The notes under the pieces are model-generated. The model ran no database searches. It was not told the origin of the DNA and saw nothing but the letters and a program-made list of their open reading frames with translations. The position numbers and the translations under genes are program-made. This document shows positions 45,120-55,800 of a stretch of DNA of 64,000 nucleotides, one piece after another. The DNA comes from an uncultured Selenomonadales bacterium (GTDB taxonomy: Bacteria; Bacillota; Negativicutes; Selenomonadales; Selenomonadaceae). Where the stretch lies: positions 1 through 64,000 of the forward strand of contig CALFJB010000108.1 of assembly GCA_937877565.1 (NCBI GenBank). Direction: 5' to 3'. Every line of letters starts with the position of its first letter. The first letter of the stretch is position 1.

Positions 45120-45567
45120 ACCATTTTAGAGGTCTCGTTCACACCGGCTCGCTAGTTCCGGCGCAGTTCTCTTATGAACTTCCTGTACTTTCATACAGGC
45201 ACAGACTATATCTCGTCCTTCACCATTACGTGTTAAGGTCTGCCCACTTCCAACCGCTTGGTTGTACTTACCTCAGGAGTAATAGTCGTTGAACCTTCCG
45301 CTATTCACGGCTTGGCTGCTGATTATCCATTTTTTAGCGTTTAGGATTTAACCTTGCGCCATCTACTGAATTTTTTCTGCTTTCGCCACGTTCGCACTTG
45401 CGCTTGTTTCATCGCTATGCTTTAGTTTCAGTAGCTTTAGGATATTCCAGCAATTCAGGCAGTAGAGGGAGTTTGTGAAACTCCACTACGTACAAATTTC
45501 TCTATACGCTTACTGGTTGCGGCGTTTCATCTCACGACTAAAGTCGCGAGTGTTCACGCCGCTATCA
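45120..45567 (-). ncRNA. Group I intron catalytic core of the IStron
   Basis: On the minus strand the classic group I elements appear in order: P-like GAATTGCTGGAA (~45446-45457), Q-like AATCAGCAGCCAAGC (~45310-45324), R-like GTTCAACGACTA (~45283-45294), S-like GAGATATAGTCT (~45203-45214). R and S pair as P7 (GACTAT/ATAGTC). P1: exon 1 end TTTAT pairs with GTAAG (45509-45513), with a U-G pair at the splice site, and is extended by GCGGCGT/ACGCCGC (45556-45562 with 45519-45525). The rest of the intron runs through tnpB to ~43703-43709. Confidence 0.82.
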
Positions 45568-46254
45568 ATAAATTTTTTTGCCCAAATTTTGAGTTTCAAT
45601 TTTTTCAATACTTCCAAAAGTAAATTTGCAGTTGCCGTATTGCGTAAACTTTGAACGCCCAAGCCGCGTCTCAAAATTTTTATTTTCAAGGTTCAAATCT
45701 TTCAAATCATCTTCCGCGCCTAAAATCTGCCCGAAAAAAATTTGTCCTTCGTCCAACGCCTCGTAGTTATAAATGTGTCCTTCCTCACTTTTGCCGGAAA
45801 TTCTTTCTTTAGGTTCACTGCGCGACATATGCATAAAAATATTTTTTTGAATCGACGTATTAAAAATTTTATCGCCGTCAACAATCCCGTAACCGCGCAA
45901 AGATTTATAACCGGCGGGAGTTTTATTAACCGTCATTAAATCTAAAATAGTATTTTCGCCTTTAGTGCCTTTCTTGCCGCGTTGAAGTGAAAGCGGCAAT
46001 ATAAAACTGCGCTTATTGTCAATGGCGGGCGTTGCTGATAAAAATTTTAAACCGCCGTAAAATAATTTTTGAAAAGTTTCATCAGCGTGGGCAGTATCGC
46101 CTAATTTTTTTTCTTGTACGTAACGTGCGCCCAAAATTCCACGAATGGCAGAGCCGCTAATTTCGTCGTGACTGCCCGTCATCAAAGTTGAATTGCTTGC
46201 CGCAGAAATTACTACAGGCGATAACGTTTCAATTTTAAATTCAAGTCGATACAT
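45568..46254 (-). CDS. csx10: csx10 exon 1 (N-terminal part)
   Basis: 229 codons up to the IStron. The unspliced frame stops at the first three bases of the element (TGA at 45565-45567). Cas5/RAMP-like features: TLSPVVISAASNSTLMTG, EISGSAIRGILGARYV, RGYGIVDG, RLGRSKFTQYGNCKF. Csx10 is the Cas5-type subunit of type III-D effector complexes. ATG at 46252-46254 sits 8 nt after AAGGGGG, and the preceding gene's stop overlaps. Confidence 0.78.
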
Positions 46255-46256
46255 TT

Positions 46257-46907
46257 TCACGCCCCCTTTGCAATTTCTTCAACTGAAATTTTTTTGTCCA
46301 AAGTTATTTCGCAGGAAATTCTACCAAAGCCACGATTTCTTTTTGTACCGGCGAAAGTCAAATTTTTTATTGCCAACGCAATTAAATTTAAAACTTCGTC
46401 AGTATGATTCAAAATTTCAAGCTTGCCGAAAAATTCTGTACCCGCGTTTAAAACGTTCAAATTGTGCAACGAGCCTTTCTTTGCAATTCCGTTTTCTAAT
46501 TCTGTTTGGTAACGAATTGAAGTAAAAGTTTTCAGCACGTCCGCAGGGCGGAATATCGCAGGATATTTTTTCTGTAAAAATTTCCAATCGGCGCAAAGTT
46601 TCTGATAGTCTTTAAGATAAAAATTTGGCACAATAATTTGAGCCGCTGAAACGTTGCCCGCGTCATCTGAAAATTTATGAAAAAGACTTTCGGGATTTGC
46701 CAATTTTTCTTTATTCATTCCTGCAAGCTCAAACATTTCATAAACTTCAACCGCACTTTCATAGAGCAAGCCTTTAAATCTTTTGGCGGGGAAATACGGC
46801 AAGCCAAAGGCGTCGTGAACTATTTCGGCGTCCAAATTTACATCAGCTTGACCTGAACCCAAATGCAACGGCGATTCAATTTTTATGGTAACTGCAAACT
46901 CTGCCAT
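46257..46907 (-). CDS. Cas7/Csm3-like RAMP protein
   Basis: 216 residues with IESPLHLGSGQADVNLDAEIVHD, FGLPYFPAKRFKGLLYESA and GTKRNRGFGRISCE: N-terminal RAMP strand, conserved catalytic-type Asp region and C-terminal glycine loop of Cas7 backbone proteins. In type III complexes such subunits hold crRNA and cut target RNA. Overlaps cas10 by 25 bp. Confidence 0.82.
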   Translation of the reverse strand: MAEFAVTIKIESPLHLGSGQADVNLDAEIVHDAFGLPYFPAKRFKGLLYESAVEVYEMFELAGMNKEKLANPESLFHKFSDDAGNVSAAQIIVPNFYLKDYQKLCADWKFLQKKYPAIFRPADVLKTFTSIRYQTELENGIAKKGSLHNLNVLNAGTEFFGKLEILNHTDEVLNLIALAIKNLTFAGTKRNRGFGRISCEITLDKKISVEEIAKGA

Positions 46908-48625
46908 TTTTCTGCCACCTCCGGCGAATAAAAATCCATTAACTCTATTGCGTCAACGTATGGTGTGCGTGGCGAATTTTCTTCGCTCCAAAGTAAATCT
47001 TTTATGCAATTTTTCCAATCTTCCACGAATGGCAATTTTTGTCCTTGAAGTTCCAACTGCTGTAAAAATTTTGCCGTGTCGTCTTTGCCACGCTGTAAAA
47101 TTCCGCGCAATTCTTTAATTTTGCCGTGAGCCATTGTTCCTTTCGGCGGTTGCGGTTTTTTGTAATTCAAAAATTGCGTCGTGCAGGATAACAAATTTTC
47201 AATGTTGTAGCGGGATTTATTTTTGTTGCAAACTTGATAAGGACCAAAATGCAAATTGCCGCGTGTGCCGGTATATTCGCGCTGTCGAATTTGCTCAAGC
47301 GTTGGAGCTTGTTCGCCGTGTAATATCGCAAAGTCCAGCCAACTTGTACAGGATTTTAAATCATCTGCAGTCAAATTTGTTTTGTCATTAAAATCTTCTG
47401 GCAAAATTGCACGCATAGATTTTTTAGCGGAGTCACAAAGTTGCTCGGCAAGTTCGTAACCTCTAAAAAACGGGTACGCCGTCGGCAAAATTGCAATTCC
47501 CGCGCAACAATCCATTTTACTTGCCGCGTCTTGCGTCGTACATTCCGGCGAATTTTCGGTTGTTGTCTCGTTCAAACTTTCCATTAAAGTTTTTGTAAAA
47601 AGAATCGCCATATTTGCGGGACAAATAAAAGTTACGTCGTCGCCGCCAAGTATCAGCGGACGTATTGGCAATATTTTTTCATTTTTAAAATTTAAAATAT
47701 CTGCGAAAAGATTTTCATTTTTTGCGGCAATAATTCTACGTAATAAATCAGCAAACGCGCCTTCAGTTTTGCGGCGAATTTCCCTTGAAAGTTGGCGGCG
47801 TTCAGTTAAATTTTGACAACCTCTAAATTTTACGCCCATATTGTTGCCGTCAACGTGAATTATTGCAAAATAATTTTCGCCGTCTTTTTGCCCCAATTCG
47901 TCAACTTTTGTTGGAAATTCATACTCATCCATTTTCACGGAAGATTTTTTTACTTTAAAAATTTCGTTGAAACGTTCCTTCAAACTTTTATTGGCGTCAT
48001 TTGCCATATCAGCTTTAACCGCCGTTTCTTGTGAATAAAATCTAACTTCGCTGTTGGCGTCTTCTTTTGGGCGGACGATAAATTTTGTATCGCAGAAATT
48101 AGCCGCCTCGCCGTTTATTTCGCAACTCAAAGTTAAGCCGCTGTAAGGAACATTCACGGCAGGGAAAATACTATTTTGATTCTTTTTCAGTTCGGTATAA
48201 AGTGGAGTCATATCTAAATTGCCGTCTGTAACATTCAATTCGCCAAACGCCACGCCAACTTTTAAACCCGGTCGAGTTTCCAAAAGTTTCAATGTAAATT
48301 TTTGTACAACTTCACGGCGTTTATCTTCTTCATCGACCTTAAACAAAATTAAAGCGTTACCGCCGCCAATGTACGCCACGCAACAACTTTTCATAGTCTC
48401 CCACGCCGCTATTTCATCTTGTTTAGAATCCCACGCCGTATCTTGCGCCGATGAAAAATTTTCATTTGGAAAAATTTCTTGCAACGTTTTTACCAAAGTA
48501 TCAAAAAAAATTCTGTCTACAATGTACGACGCGCCTATATTTGTTCGCAGTAAATTTCCGGAATAAATATATCGCTGAATTGAGCGCGTATCAAAAAGTA
48601 GTGCGTTAAATTTTATATCTGCCAT
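46883..48625 (-). CDS. cas10: Cas10 (type III effector large subunit), no HD domain
   Basis: 580 residues, short for Cas10. No N-terminal HD nuclease is visible. Two Palm/GGDEF-like regions: first ending at YIGGGNALILFKV, second with HVDGNNMGVKF (~257) and the intact cyclase motif LILGGDDVTFIC (~325). Intact GGDD predicts cyclic oligoadenylate synthesis on target RNA binding. Lack of HD suggests no DNase activity of its own. ATG behind AAGGAGGG; first gene of the operon. A perfect palindrome AGGAATATTCCT (48662-48673) lies in the divergent promoter region. Confidence 0.85.
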   Translation of the reverse strand: MADIKFNALLFDTRSIQRYIYSGNLLRTNIGASYIVDRIFFDTLVKTLQEIFPNENFSSAQDTAWDSKQDEIAAWETMKSCCVAYIGGGNALILFKVDEEDKRREVVQKFTLKLLETRPGLKVGVAFGELNVTDGNLDMTPLYTELKKNQNSIFPAVNVPYSGLTLSCEINGEAANFCDTKFIVRPKEDANSEVRFYSQETAVKADMANDANKSLKERFNEIFKVKKSSVKMDEYEFPTKVDELGQKDGENYFAIIHVDGNNMGVKFRGCQNLTERRQLSREIRRKTEGAFADLLRRIIAAKNENLFADILNFKNEKILPIRPLILGGDDVTFICPANMAILFTKTLMESLNETTTENSPECTTQDAASKMDCCAGIAILPTAYPFFRGYELAEQLCDSAKKSMRAILPEDFNDKTNLTADDLKSCTSWLDFAILHGEQAPTLEQIRQREYTGTRGNLHFGPYQVCNKNKSRYNIENLLSCTTQFLNYKKPQPPKGTMAHGKIKELRGILQRGKDDTAKFLQQLELQGQKLPFVEDWKNCIKDLLWSEENSPRTPYVDAIELMDFYSPEVAEKWQSLQLP

Positions 48626-48690
48626 AATCTTCCCTCCTTAAAAAATTTTTTCAACAGCAATAGGAATATTCCTGCAAACAACAAAACGCC

Positions 48691-48718
48691 TTTTCAACCG
48701 CAATTTCTATGATATAAT
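48691..48718 (+). promoter_or_regulatory. Promoter of the CARF-HEPN gene
   Basis: TTTTCA (48691-48696), 16-bp spacer, TATAAT (48713-48718). The AGGAATATTCCT palindrome upstream may be an operator shared with cas10. Confidence 0.5.
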
Positions 48719-48755
48719 TAAAAAAAATTAAATTGAATCAAGGGAGGTTAATTGA

Positions 48756-50477
48756 ATGAAAAATATTTTGTTGCTTTTTCTTAGCGATGTGAAAGTGGAT
48801 AAAAATACTGGCATTGTAAGTACGGCTACTTACTCAAATATTAGCAAAAATGAAGACGAACGCACAACTGAAACTACAAATGAATCTGCCGTGCGCTACC
48901 TTGCCAAAATTAAGAACGCGCCGCCGGATAAAATTTTTTATTTTGCCTCAAAAACAGTTAAAGCCCCTATCAAAAATTTTACAGTAGACGGCAAAGAAAT
49001 TTCACACGTCAAATATTTTGAAAATCGTATCAAAAACGATATTGTCGGCAATGATATTGAAAAAGTTATGGAACCGTGTGAATTTGATGAAGATGCTGCC
49101 ATGTCAAAAACAATGGATACTGTTATTGAAATGGCGTCGAAAATTCAAGCATACGTTGAAACTGAAAAAAATGATAAAGTTACACTGCACGTTGATATGA
49201 CGGGCGGTATGCGTCACGCCTCTTTGATGATGTTGGTTATTACGCGGCTGATTCAATATTCCGGCGTTAAAATAGGATATATTTTATATTCCAATTTTCA
49301 TCGTGGTATTGTTGAAGAATCAAACGACATTTATAATTTGTTCGATTTAATTTCTGGTGCAGAAGAATTTGTAAGATTCGGTAGTGTTGAGGCGATACAA
49401 AGTTATTTTGAAGGAAAAAAAGACGTTCCAGGCGTTTTGAAAAATTTGTTAGACGCAATGAAAAAATTTGCTGATGCTATAAAAATTTCCCGCCGCATGG
49501 AATTTCAAAAAGCATTGGAAGGACTCCAAACAGCTTACAAAAAATTTAACGAAGAGGCGGGAAATATTTCTTCGCTGAATTATAATTTGATGCAGCAGAT
49601 GAAAAGCCGTATAATTCAAGAATACTCCACACTTTTAACCAATAAAGCTGACGATTATATTTCAATTATTGATTGGTGTTTGGCGCATGGATATATTCAA
49701 CAATCTTTGACGCTTTACACAGAATGTTTACCATATATGCTTATTACCAAAAATGCAGTTATAGACGTGGAAGAAAATTTGAAAAATGCTGTAATTAACC
49801 AAGCCGAAAAAGACAGAATGAACCGCGAATGGGAATATTTGTTGCTTAATGAATCTGATCCAGAAGGCTACCCAACAATTTTTGAAACTTATAGAAATTT
49901 TATTAACCAAGTAAAATCTGCCATTGTTTTAATTAAATCCAATCAACCCTATATTGACGACTTCAACGATGACAAGCGTGAAGATTGGATTTCTCAAGGA
50001 ATAATTTTCTGGGATTTTGATGAATTTAAAAATCTTTTGCAAGACTTGCAAACATTAAAATCTGTTCCGAATTTAGCGGCTGATTCTGATACTGTTGCCG
50101 AAAATCTTACAACGCTTTATTCATTCTGGAATTTTATACCGAAAGATATTTTTGCAAAGCCTGTCGCTGAAAGAGTTGACGAAATATTAAACGCATTTGC
50201 TCCAATAAACCCCGACAATTTAAGAAAAACAAACAGCAACACGCTTATAACTCACTACATGATAATAAACAATATGCTTAAACTGAAGGTTGACGAAGAA
50301 AAAATCTTGCCAATTATCGAACGCTACTTCATTATAAAAGTTGAAAGAAATGACATTGCACATGCTCGACTTATGCCGAAAGAAAAATCAAGCGATTCAA
50401 ATTTAGAAAAAACTCACGCCGAATTTTTAAAAGACTATATGCAACAAGGGCTTGATGAATATTCCGAGATTATCTAA
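48756..50477 (+). CDS. CARF-HEPN ribonuclease (Csx1/Csm6-like)
   Basis: 573 residues. The N-terminal CARF domain starts MKNILLLFLSDV and includes LHVDMTGGMRHASLMM (~147), a DxTGG-type ligand-binding motif. The C-terminal HEPN domain holds ERNDIAHARL (R-x4-H RNase motif, ~531). Proteins of this build are activated by cyclic oligoadenylate from Cas10 and degrade RNA. It is transcribed divergently from cas10. GGGAGG ribosome site. A terminator follows. Confidence 0.82.
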   Translation: MKNILLLFLSDVKVDKNTGIVSTATYSNISKNEDERTTETTNESAVRYLAKIKNAPPDKIFYFASKTVKAPIKNFTVDGKEISHVKYFENRIKNDIVGNDIEKVMEPCEFDEDAAMSKTMDTVIEMASKIQAYVETEKNDKVTLHVDMTGGMRHASLMMLVITRLIQYSGVKIGYILYSNFHRGIVEESNDIYNLFDLISGAEEFVRFGSVEAIQSYFEGKKDVPGVLKNLLDAMKKFADAIKISRRMEFQKALEGLQTAYKKFNEEAGNISSLNYNLMQQMKSRIIQEYSTLLTNKADDYISIIDWCLAHGYIQQSLTLYTECLPYMLITKNAVIDVEENLKNAVINQAEKDRMNREWEYLLLNESDPEGYPTIFETYRNFINQVKSAIVLIKSNQPYIDDFNDDKREDWISQGIIFWDFDEFKNLLQDLQTLKSVPNLAADSDTVAENLTTLYSFWNFIPKDIFAKPVAERVDEILNAFAPINPDNLRKTNSNTLITHYMIINNMLKLKVDEEKILPIIERYFIIKVERNDIAHARLMPKEKSSDSNLEKTHAEFLKDYMQQGLDEYSEII

Positions 50478-50511
50478 AACTTTAAACGCGATTAAAAAAT
50501 ATTTTCCAATA

Positions 50512-50540
50512 AAAAAACCGCTTTTAGCGGTAATTTTTTT
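50512..50540. terminator. Bidirectional terminator after CARF-HEPN and DUF3800 genes
   Basis: ACCGC/GCGGT hairpin (50517-50531) flanked by A7 and T7, between convergent genes. Confidence 0.8.
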
Positions 50541-50558
50541 GTCTTGTTCAAATTATTT

Positions 50559-52727
50559 CTACAACAAAATTGCTCTGCTCATTTTTTCAAGTATTTCTAA
50601 TTTGTCAGCAGAATTTTTTGCAACGCTGTCAATCAATTTTTGCCAGCCGTCAAAAGGCAGTTGCATTGATTTAATATTAACTTCAGCAAAATATTCGTTC
50701 AAATAATTTTTGATTGTCTGTATAATTTCATCAGCTTTTTTGACGTGGTTATTTTTTTCAAGTGTCAACAGATAACTTGCCAACATAACGAGACGAAACG
50801 CCGCCGCGTTTGCATTAACTGAAACATTTCCGGCAATTTCTGAATCAACGCCGCGCAGTGCTGCCAAATATAACTGCATTGTAAGTGAACTATCGCCCAA
50901 AATATTAAAGCATTCTCCCATCTTAATGAATGTAATATAATCTGGATATTCCGGCGATTCACCAATTTTGTTGCGGTAATTCAAAAATTCTTGCCTTGAA
51001 ATTTCTATGACGTGTTTGGCAATTCCAAAATATTTTTCGTCATTGGATTTAAGCAGACGTTCGGAAAATTTGGCAAAGTGATACCAATCAAACGCAGAAA
51101 AATTTTTAAACTGTTCAGCTGTAGGATTTTCAAACGAAATATTCAAACCTTTATCCAACATTTCGCAAGCAGTTTCAAAATTGCCAACTTCCGCCTCAAT
51201 TTGCGCCAAAGTTTGATATGTTCTCATTTTATCTGAAGTACGAGTAAAACCATTTAACGCAATTTCTGAACAATTTCTTGCAAGTTCCAAATTTTTATGG
51301 GAATTATTCAACGTAAAATAACAAGTCAACGCAAGTGAACCGCAAAGGCGGAAATATTGATCTTTGTAAATTGTAAAATTCGTGCCATTTTCGGCGTTAA
51401 ATTTATTCAAAGGTTTAAGCAAATTGTCAAGCAAATCTAAAATTTTATTGCCAAGCTCCAAACTTTCCTTATAATCAAAAGTATCCTGCAGATGAACTAT
51501 CATTCGGTTAATATAAATTATGTAAAGCTCCAAGTTGCCGCCGGATTTAATGGCGGGAAGGCAATCATTTTCAGCAATTCTGCGGAATTGTTTAACCTTG
51601 CCCAAATGTGTAATAGCAGTAAGTTTATAAAGGCGCAAATTAGCAACAAATTCGTTTAAACATTCGCCGAGAGTTTCTTTATCGCCGCCGATGAATTTCA
51701 TAGTTTTATCAATCAGCGCAATAACTTCCTCACTGTTTCGATAAACATTCAAAAGACGTTTCAAAAGTTGCCCGTAATGTGCAAGTACAATTTCTTTTTC
51801 GGCGGTAGGCATACGCTTAATCGCAAATTTGAAATTTTCGCTGAATGTTTTATATTCGTCAGTATCTTTATCAGTACCCATTGCGTAAAAGAGAGCCATA
51901 CTATAATTGCCGTCCGCCATATAACGTTTCAATCTTTCAACGTTCGGTTCTTCCGCAATTTGGTAAATGTGAAATTTTTTCGCGCACTTTTGATATTGTT
52001 TTTGCAAACTTCCTTTGAAAGTATTTTGGGTAAAGAAAGTATTGCTTATATAATCGCTCAAAACAAGCAATTCATTTTCATGATCGTTATCCGTCCTTAA
52101 AGTAACGCTGAAATTATTTTTGAATGAATATTGCTCCCGAACTTGCGCCATTGCCATATATTTATCAAATTCCGCCTTAATATCTGGGAGCTGTATATAA
52201 AAAGTTTTTTTGGTATGTTTCTTTTTTTCAAATTCTTCTTCGCGTGCAATATCTCTTCTTCCGCCAACAGTTACAGTCAGATGAAAATTTTTTTGAAAAT
52301 TACAATCTTGAATCAGCTTTACAAGACCATCTACCAAAAACATTATATAAGTTGTCGTTGAATCGTGGATACGCACTTTTTCAGATTGACTAAAAACTAT
52401 TGGAATAAATCCATACTTGTCTGTTGTTATGGCGTTCAACATTTCAAGTTTGATATTGGCTTTCAAATTTTTTTCTTCTGGTGTATTGCCGGGAAATTCT
52501 GTTGCATGCTTGAAATTGAAACGTCCATAATCGGGATTATCTTTTATATAGTCGTTGCGTACTGTAGAAATTATTTTTTTAGCGGTATTTAAAGCTTGAA
52601 TTTCATCATAGCACAAAACGCCGCCAATCAGCGAATTATTTTTGTTGTCGTCGTTTTCGTTAAAATCGCCGCTTTCATCAAGGTACAAGTAATAGCGTCC
52701 ACTCTTACTTTCGGGAAGTTCAACCAT
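50559..52727 (-). CDS. DUF3800 protein with C-terminal TPR-like sensor domain
   Basis: 722 residues. Residues ~5-250 are DUF3800 (YYLYLDESGDF, IGGVLCYDE, FNFKHATEF), an RNase H-like fold with conserved acids, probably a nuclease. Residues ~275-722 are helical TPR-like repeats nearly identical in long stretches to the C-terminus of the STAND ATPase starting at 52870 (for example GVDSEIAGN.SVNANAAAF and FRLVMLASYLLTLEKNN). ATG at 52725-52727 follows GGAGGG. The two genes diverge from a 142-bp region. I infer that both sense the same trigger through the shared domain. Confidence 0.75.
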   Translation of the reverse strand: MVELPESKSGRYYLYLDESGDFNENDDNKNNSLIGGVLCYDEIQALNTAKKIISTVRNDYIKDNPDYGRFNFKHATEFPGNTPEEKNLKANIKLEMLNAITTDKYGFIPIVFSQSEKVRIHDSTTTYIMFLVDGLVKLIQDCNFQKNFHLTVTVGGRRDIAREEEFEKKKHTKKTFYIQLPDIKAEFDKYMAMAQVREQYSFKNNFSVTLRTDNDHENELLVLSDYISNTFFTQNTFKGSLQKQYQKCAKKFHIYQIAEEPNVERLKRYMADGNYSMALFYAMGTDKDTDEYKTFSENFKFAIKRMPTAEKEIVLAHYGQLLKRLLNVYRNSEEVIALIDKTMKFIGGDKETLGECLNEFVANLRLYKLTAITHLGKVKQFRRIAENDCLPAIKSGGNLELYIIYINRMIVHLQDTFDYKESLELGNKILDLLDNLLKPLNKFNAENGTNFTIYKDQYFRLCGSLALTCYFTLNNSHKNLELARNCSEIALNGFTRTSDKMRTYQTLAQIEAEVGNFETACEMLDKGLNISFENPTAEQFKNFSAFDWYHFAKFSERLLKSNDEKYFGIAKHVIEISRQEFLNYRNKIGESPEYPDYITFIKMGECFNILGDSSLTMQLYLAALRGVDSEIAGNVSVNANAAAFRLVMLASYLLTLEKNNHVKKADEIIQTIKNYLNEYFAEVNIKSMQLPFDGWQKLIDSVAKNSADKLEILEKMSRAILL

Positions 52728-52759
52728 TGTAACGCCCTCCAATCAATAAAATTTTTTTC

Positions 52760-52836
52760 AGTTTAACGAAATATCTGTAGGCTGTCAATTTTTTTATATT
52801 AAAAATCTTGTCAAATAGCGACGCCGTATCTATACT
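52760..52836. promoter_or_regulatory. Divergent promoters of the DUF3800 and STAND genes
   Basis: Minus: TTGACA (52783-52788), 17-bp spacer, TAAACT (52760-52765). Plus: TTGTCA (52808-52813), 17-bp spacer, TATACT (52831-52836). Only 19 bp separates the two -35 boxes, so a single regulator could control both. Confidence 0.65.
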
Positions 52837-52869
52837 ATTAGAAATTAAATCGAAAAGGAGTTGATTTTA

Positions 52870-55800
52870 TTGGGAAGTATCAAAATAGCTAAAGAATTGG
52901 TTAAAAATGATAAAGATTCAACTGATAGAAAAGAAATTTTTGTAGATCGTGAACCTCAAAGAAAAATTTTCCGGAAAAATATTGGAGCTATTGGCGAAGG
53001 TAGCCAATTACTTTACTACGCGGGCGCGGGCGGAGTCGGCAAAACTGCTTTAATTCGAGAACTTGAAAAATACGTGAACAGTGATTCCAGTAAAAGCTTA
53101 AATTTTAAATCTGTCAGTTACGATTTTACTTTTGGAACGGAAATGTTGACAGTATTAAATGCGTTGAAAAAATTTTTGACTGATAATTGTGAAGGAATAG
53201 AATTTACACTTTTTGAAAGAGGTTGTTTCAGCTATTACAATAAGTGTGGCAATGAATCCGGCAAAGATCAGATAAAAAAAATCTGGAACGAAGGCAAATA
53301 TTTCAATAAAAATCAAATCCGCCAAAAATTGGGTATGCTCACTCAACAATCGTACAATGCAAGAAATGTCGATAGATTTATTGATGAAAGTATTGACGCG
53401 GTAGAGTATATGGCTGAAAGTATACCGATGTTTAGATTGGTTAAAACTGCCATTAACTTTTTAGATGAGCGTATTGCTGATATTAAAAACATTAGATTTG
53501 AAAATGATGAATCTTATAGAAAATTTATGGACGAATTGGAAAAAAGAGAAAAACATTATTCAGCTGAAGCGATTAAAGAATATTTGCCGACGCTTTTTGC
53601 TATGGATATTTCGTATTGGCTTAAGCAAAATAAAAAGTATATGGTAATTTTCCTTGACACCTACGAACAATTAACCGAAGACGAAAAAGGCGTAAAACGC
53701 CACGAAAAACTTATTTACGGAAATAAAGATGTTCCCGTTGATTGGTGGATTGAAGATTTATTACTGAATACAGAGCGCGTTGCGTGGGTTATTGCCGGAC
53801 GTGGTGAAGTAGAAAAAATTGGCAAAGACATTACACTTAAGGCAAAAAAAGATATTTTTCAGTTAAAGTCTCTGGAAAATAATTTTGTTGACGAATTTTT
53901 AAAATTAGCCGAAATTGAAGATTCTAAACTGCGCGAAGGTATTATCAAACTTACAAGAGGTTATCCTGTTTATCTTGCTGCTTGCGTCGATACATATAGA
54001 GCAATTATCGCCAAAAGTGAAATTCCTACCATTGAAGACTTTGGCAAAAAACGTGAAACTGTTATAAATCGCTTGCTTGCCTACATGGACGAAGGCGCAA
54101 GAAATATCGTCAAGCGTCTTTGTATTTTGGGCAAATGGACAGACGACTTTGCAATGCGTACATTTAGTATTCTTCACGAAAATAATCGTGACACCTACAA
54201 TCGCGTTAAAAATCTTTCGTTTGTTTCGGAACAGAATGAAAAAATTTTCGCCTTCGATAGAAGTATTCAAAAAATTTTATTCGATCATTTGTTAAAGAAT
54301 GAGCCGGAACTTATTTTTCAGACACGTGATGCCGTCTGTCAATTTTTAAAGAGTGCTTTTTACAACGTTGATGCTGAAGAAAATCAAAATATCACTAACG
54401 AAGACAGAGTTTTATTTTTCAAGTTTTGGGCAGAAATTATTTTGCGTACTACCCAAAACGCCGAATATCTTATGAAACAGTACGCTGATAATTTAGAGCC
54501 GGTAAGCGTTTATTTAGATGATACTGTTACCGAAGAGGTGACATTTCAATTTAAGGACAGGATAGAAAAAAAATTTGGAAAAGAAAATATTCCTTACGCA
54601 TATTTTGAACATTTGTTCGCGCAGGTAAAATTTTCAGATGGCAATGACATATATATTAAAAAACTTTCACAAGTTGCTTATGAAAAAATTGCAAGTGAAT
54701 CGAACGTTGCAAGATTGAAAAATTATTTTACAGCCGGATATTACAGTATAGCCCTCTTTTACGCAATGGATACTGATAAAGATACTGATGAATATAAAAA
54801 TTTCAGCGAAAATTTTAAACTTGCAATTAAAAATATGCCTACGTCTGAAAAAAAATTGGTTATTGCTTATTATGGACGTATTTTAAAAACTCTTTTGAAC
54901 GTATACAGAAAAAGCAATAAAGTTATCGCTACGGTTGACCAAACTATAGATTTTAAAGAATGTTTCGGCGAAAGTGCAAATGAATTTGTTGCCAATCTTT
55001 TGCTTTACAAATTATCGGCGATGAATCATTTGGGCAAGATTGTAGAATTTCATCAAATTTCTACAGAATGTTCTCAAGCCGTTAAAGCCGCCGGTAATTT
55101 TGAACTGAATGTAATTTATATCAATCTCATGGTAGTCAATTTACAAGATGTTTTTGATTACGCAGAAAGTTTAAAACTTGGAAACAGAGGTATTGATTTA
55201 ATTGAAAGTACGAATTTTTCAGTTTATAAAGACCAATACTTCCGCCTTTGCGGTTCACTTGTGCAGACTTGTTATCTGACGCTGAATAATTCCACAGAAA
55301 ATTTGAAATTTGCAATGGAATATTCGGACGCTGCAATAAATGGCTTTACTCGTACTTTTGATAAAATGCGTCAATATCAACTTCGAGCGCAGATTGAGGC
55401 AGAAGTTGGAGAATTTGAAACTGCTTTCAAAATGTTGGATAAAGGCTTGAATATTTCGTTAGAAAATCCTCAATCAGAGCATTTTAAAAATTTCCTTGAT
55501 TATAGTTGGAATTGGTATCACTTTGCCAAATTTTCCGAACGTCTGCTTAAATCCAATGACGAAACATATTTTGAAATTGCCAAACGTGCTATTGAAACTG
55601 CCAAAGACGAATTTTTAAATTATCAAAACAAAATTGGTAAAGTCCCTGAGCATCCTGTTTATATTACCTTTAGCAAAATGGGAACGTGTTTTGATATTTT
55701 AGGCGATACGTCGTTGGCAATAGATTTACATTTGGCGGCAGTGCGCGGCGTTGATTCAGAAATTGCCGGAAATATTTCAGTTAATGCAAACGCGGCGGCT

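Larger units (their letters stand above)
43703..45567 (-). mobile_element. IStron (group I intron plus IS605-type tnpB) inside csx10
   Basis: The 5' boundary is TTTAT|TGATAG at 45568/45567. The 3' boundary is at G43709 or G43703. Subterminal hairpins of IS200/IS605 type are present at both ends (CTCGCGACT..AGTCGTGAG at 45531-45550 and CCCGCGACT..AGTCGTGGG at 43711-43730). The 5' ~450 nt is a group I intron core, the 3' two-thirds a tnpB gene. No tnpA is present. The arrangement matches IStrons such as CdISt1 of Clostridioides difficile. Splicing would make the insertion silent in csx10 mRNA. Confidence 0.8.

Noticed and set aside
45031..45560. Empty spacer upstream of tnpB
   Set aside because: It carries the ordered P, Q, R and S elements of a group I intron.
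42839..46260. Two truncated csx10 pseudogenes
   Set aside because: The group I intron signature, the P1 pairing and the restored frame argue for a spliced gene rather than a dead one.
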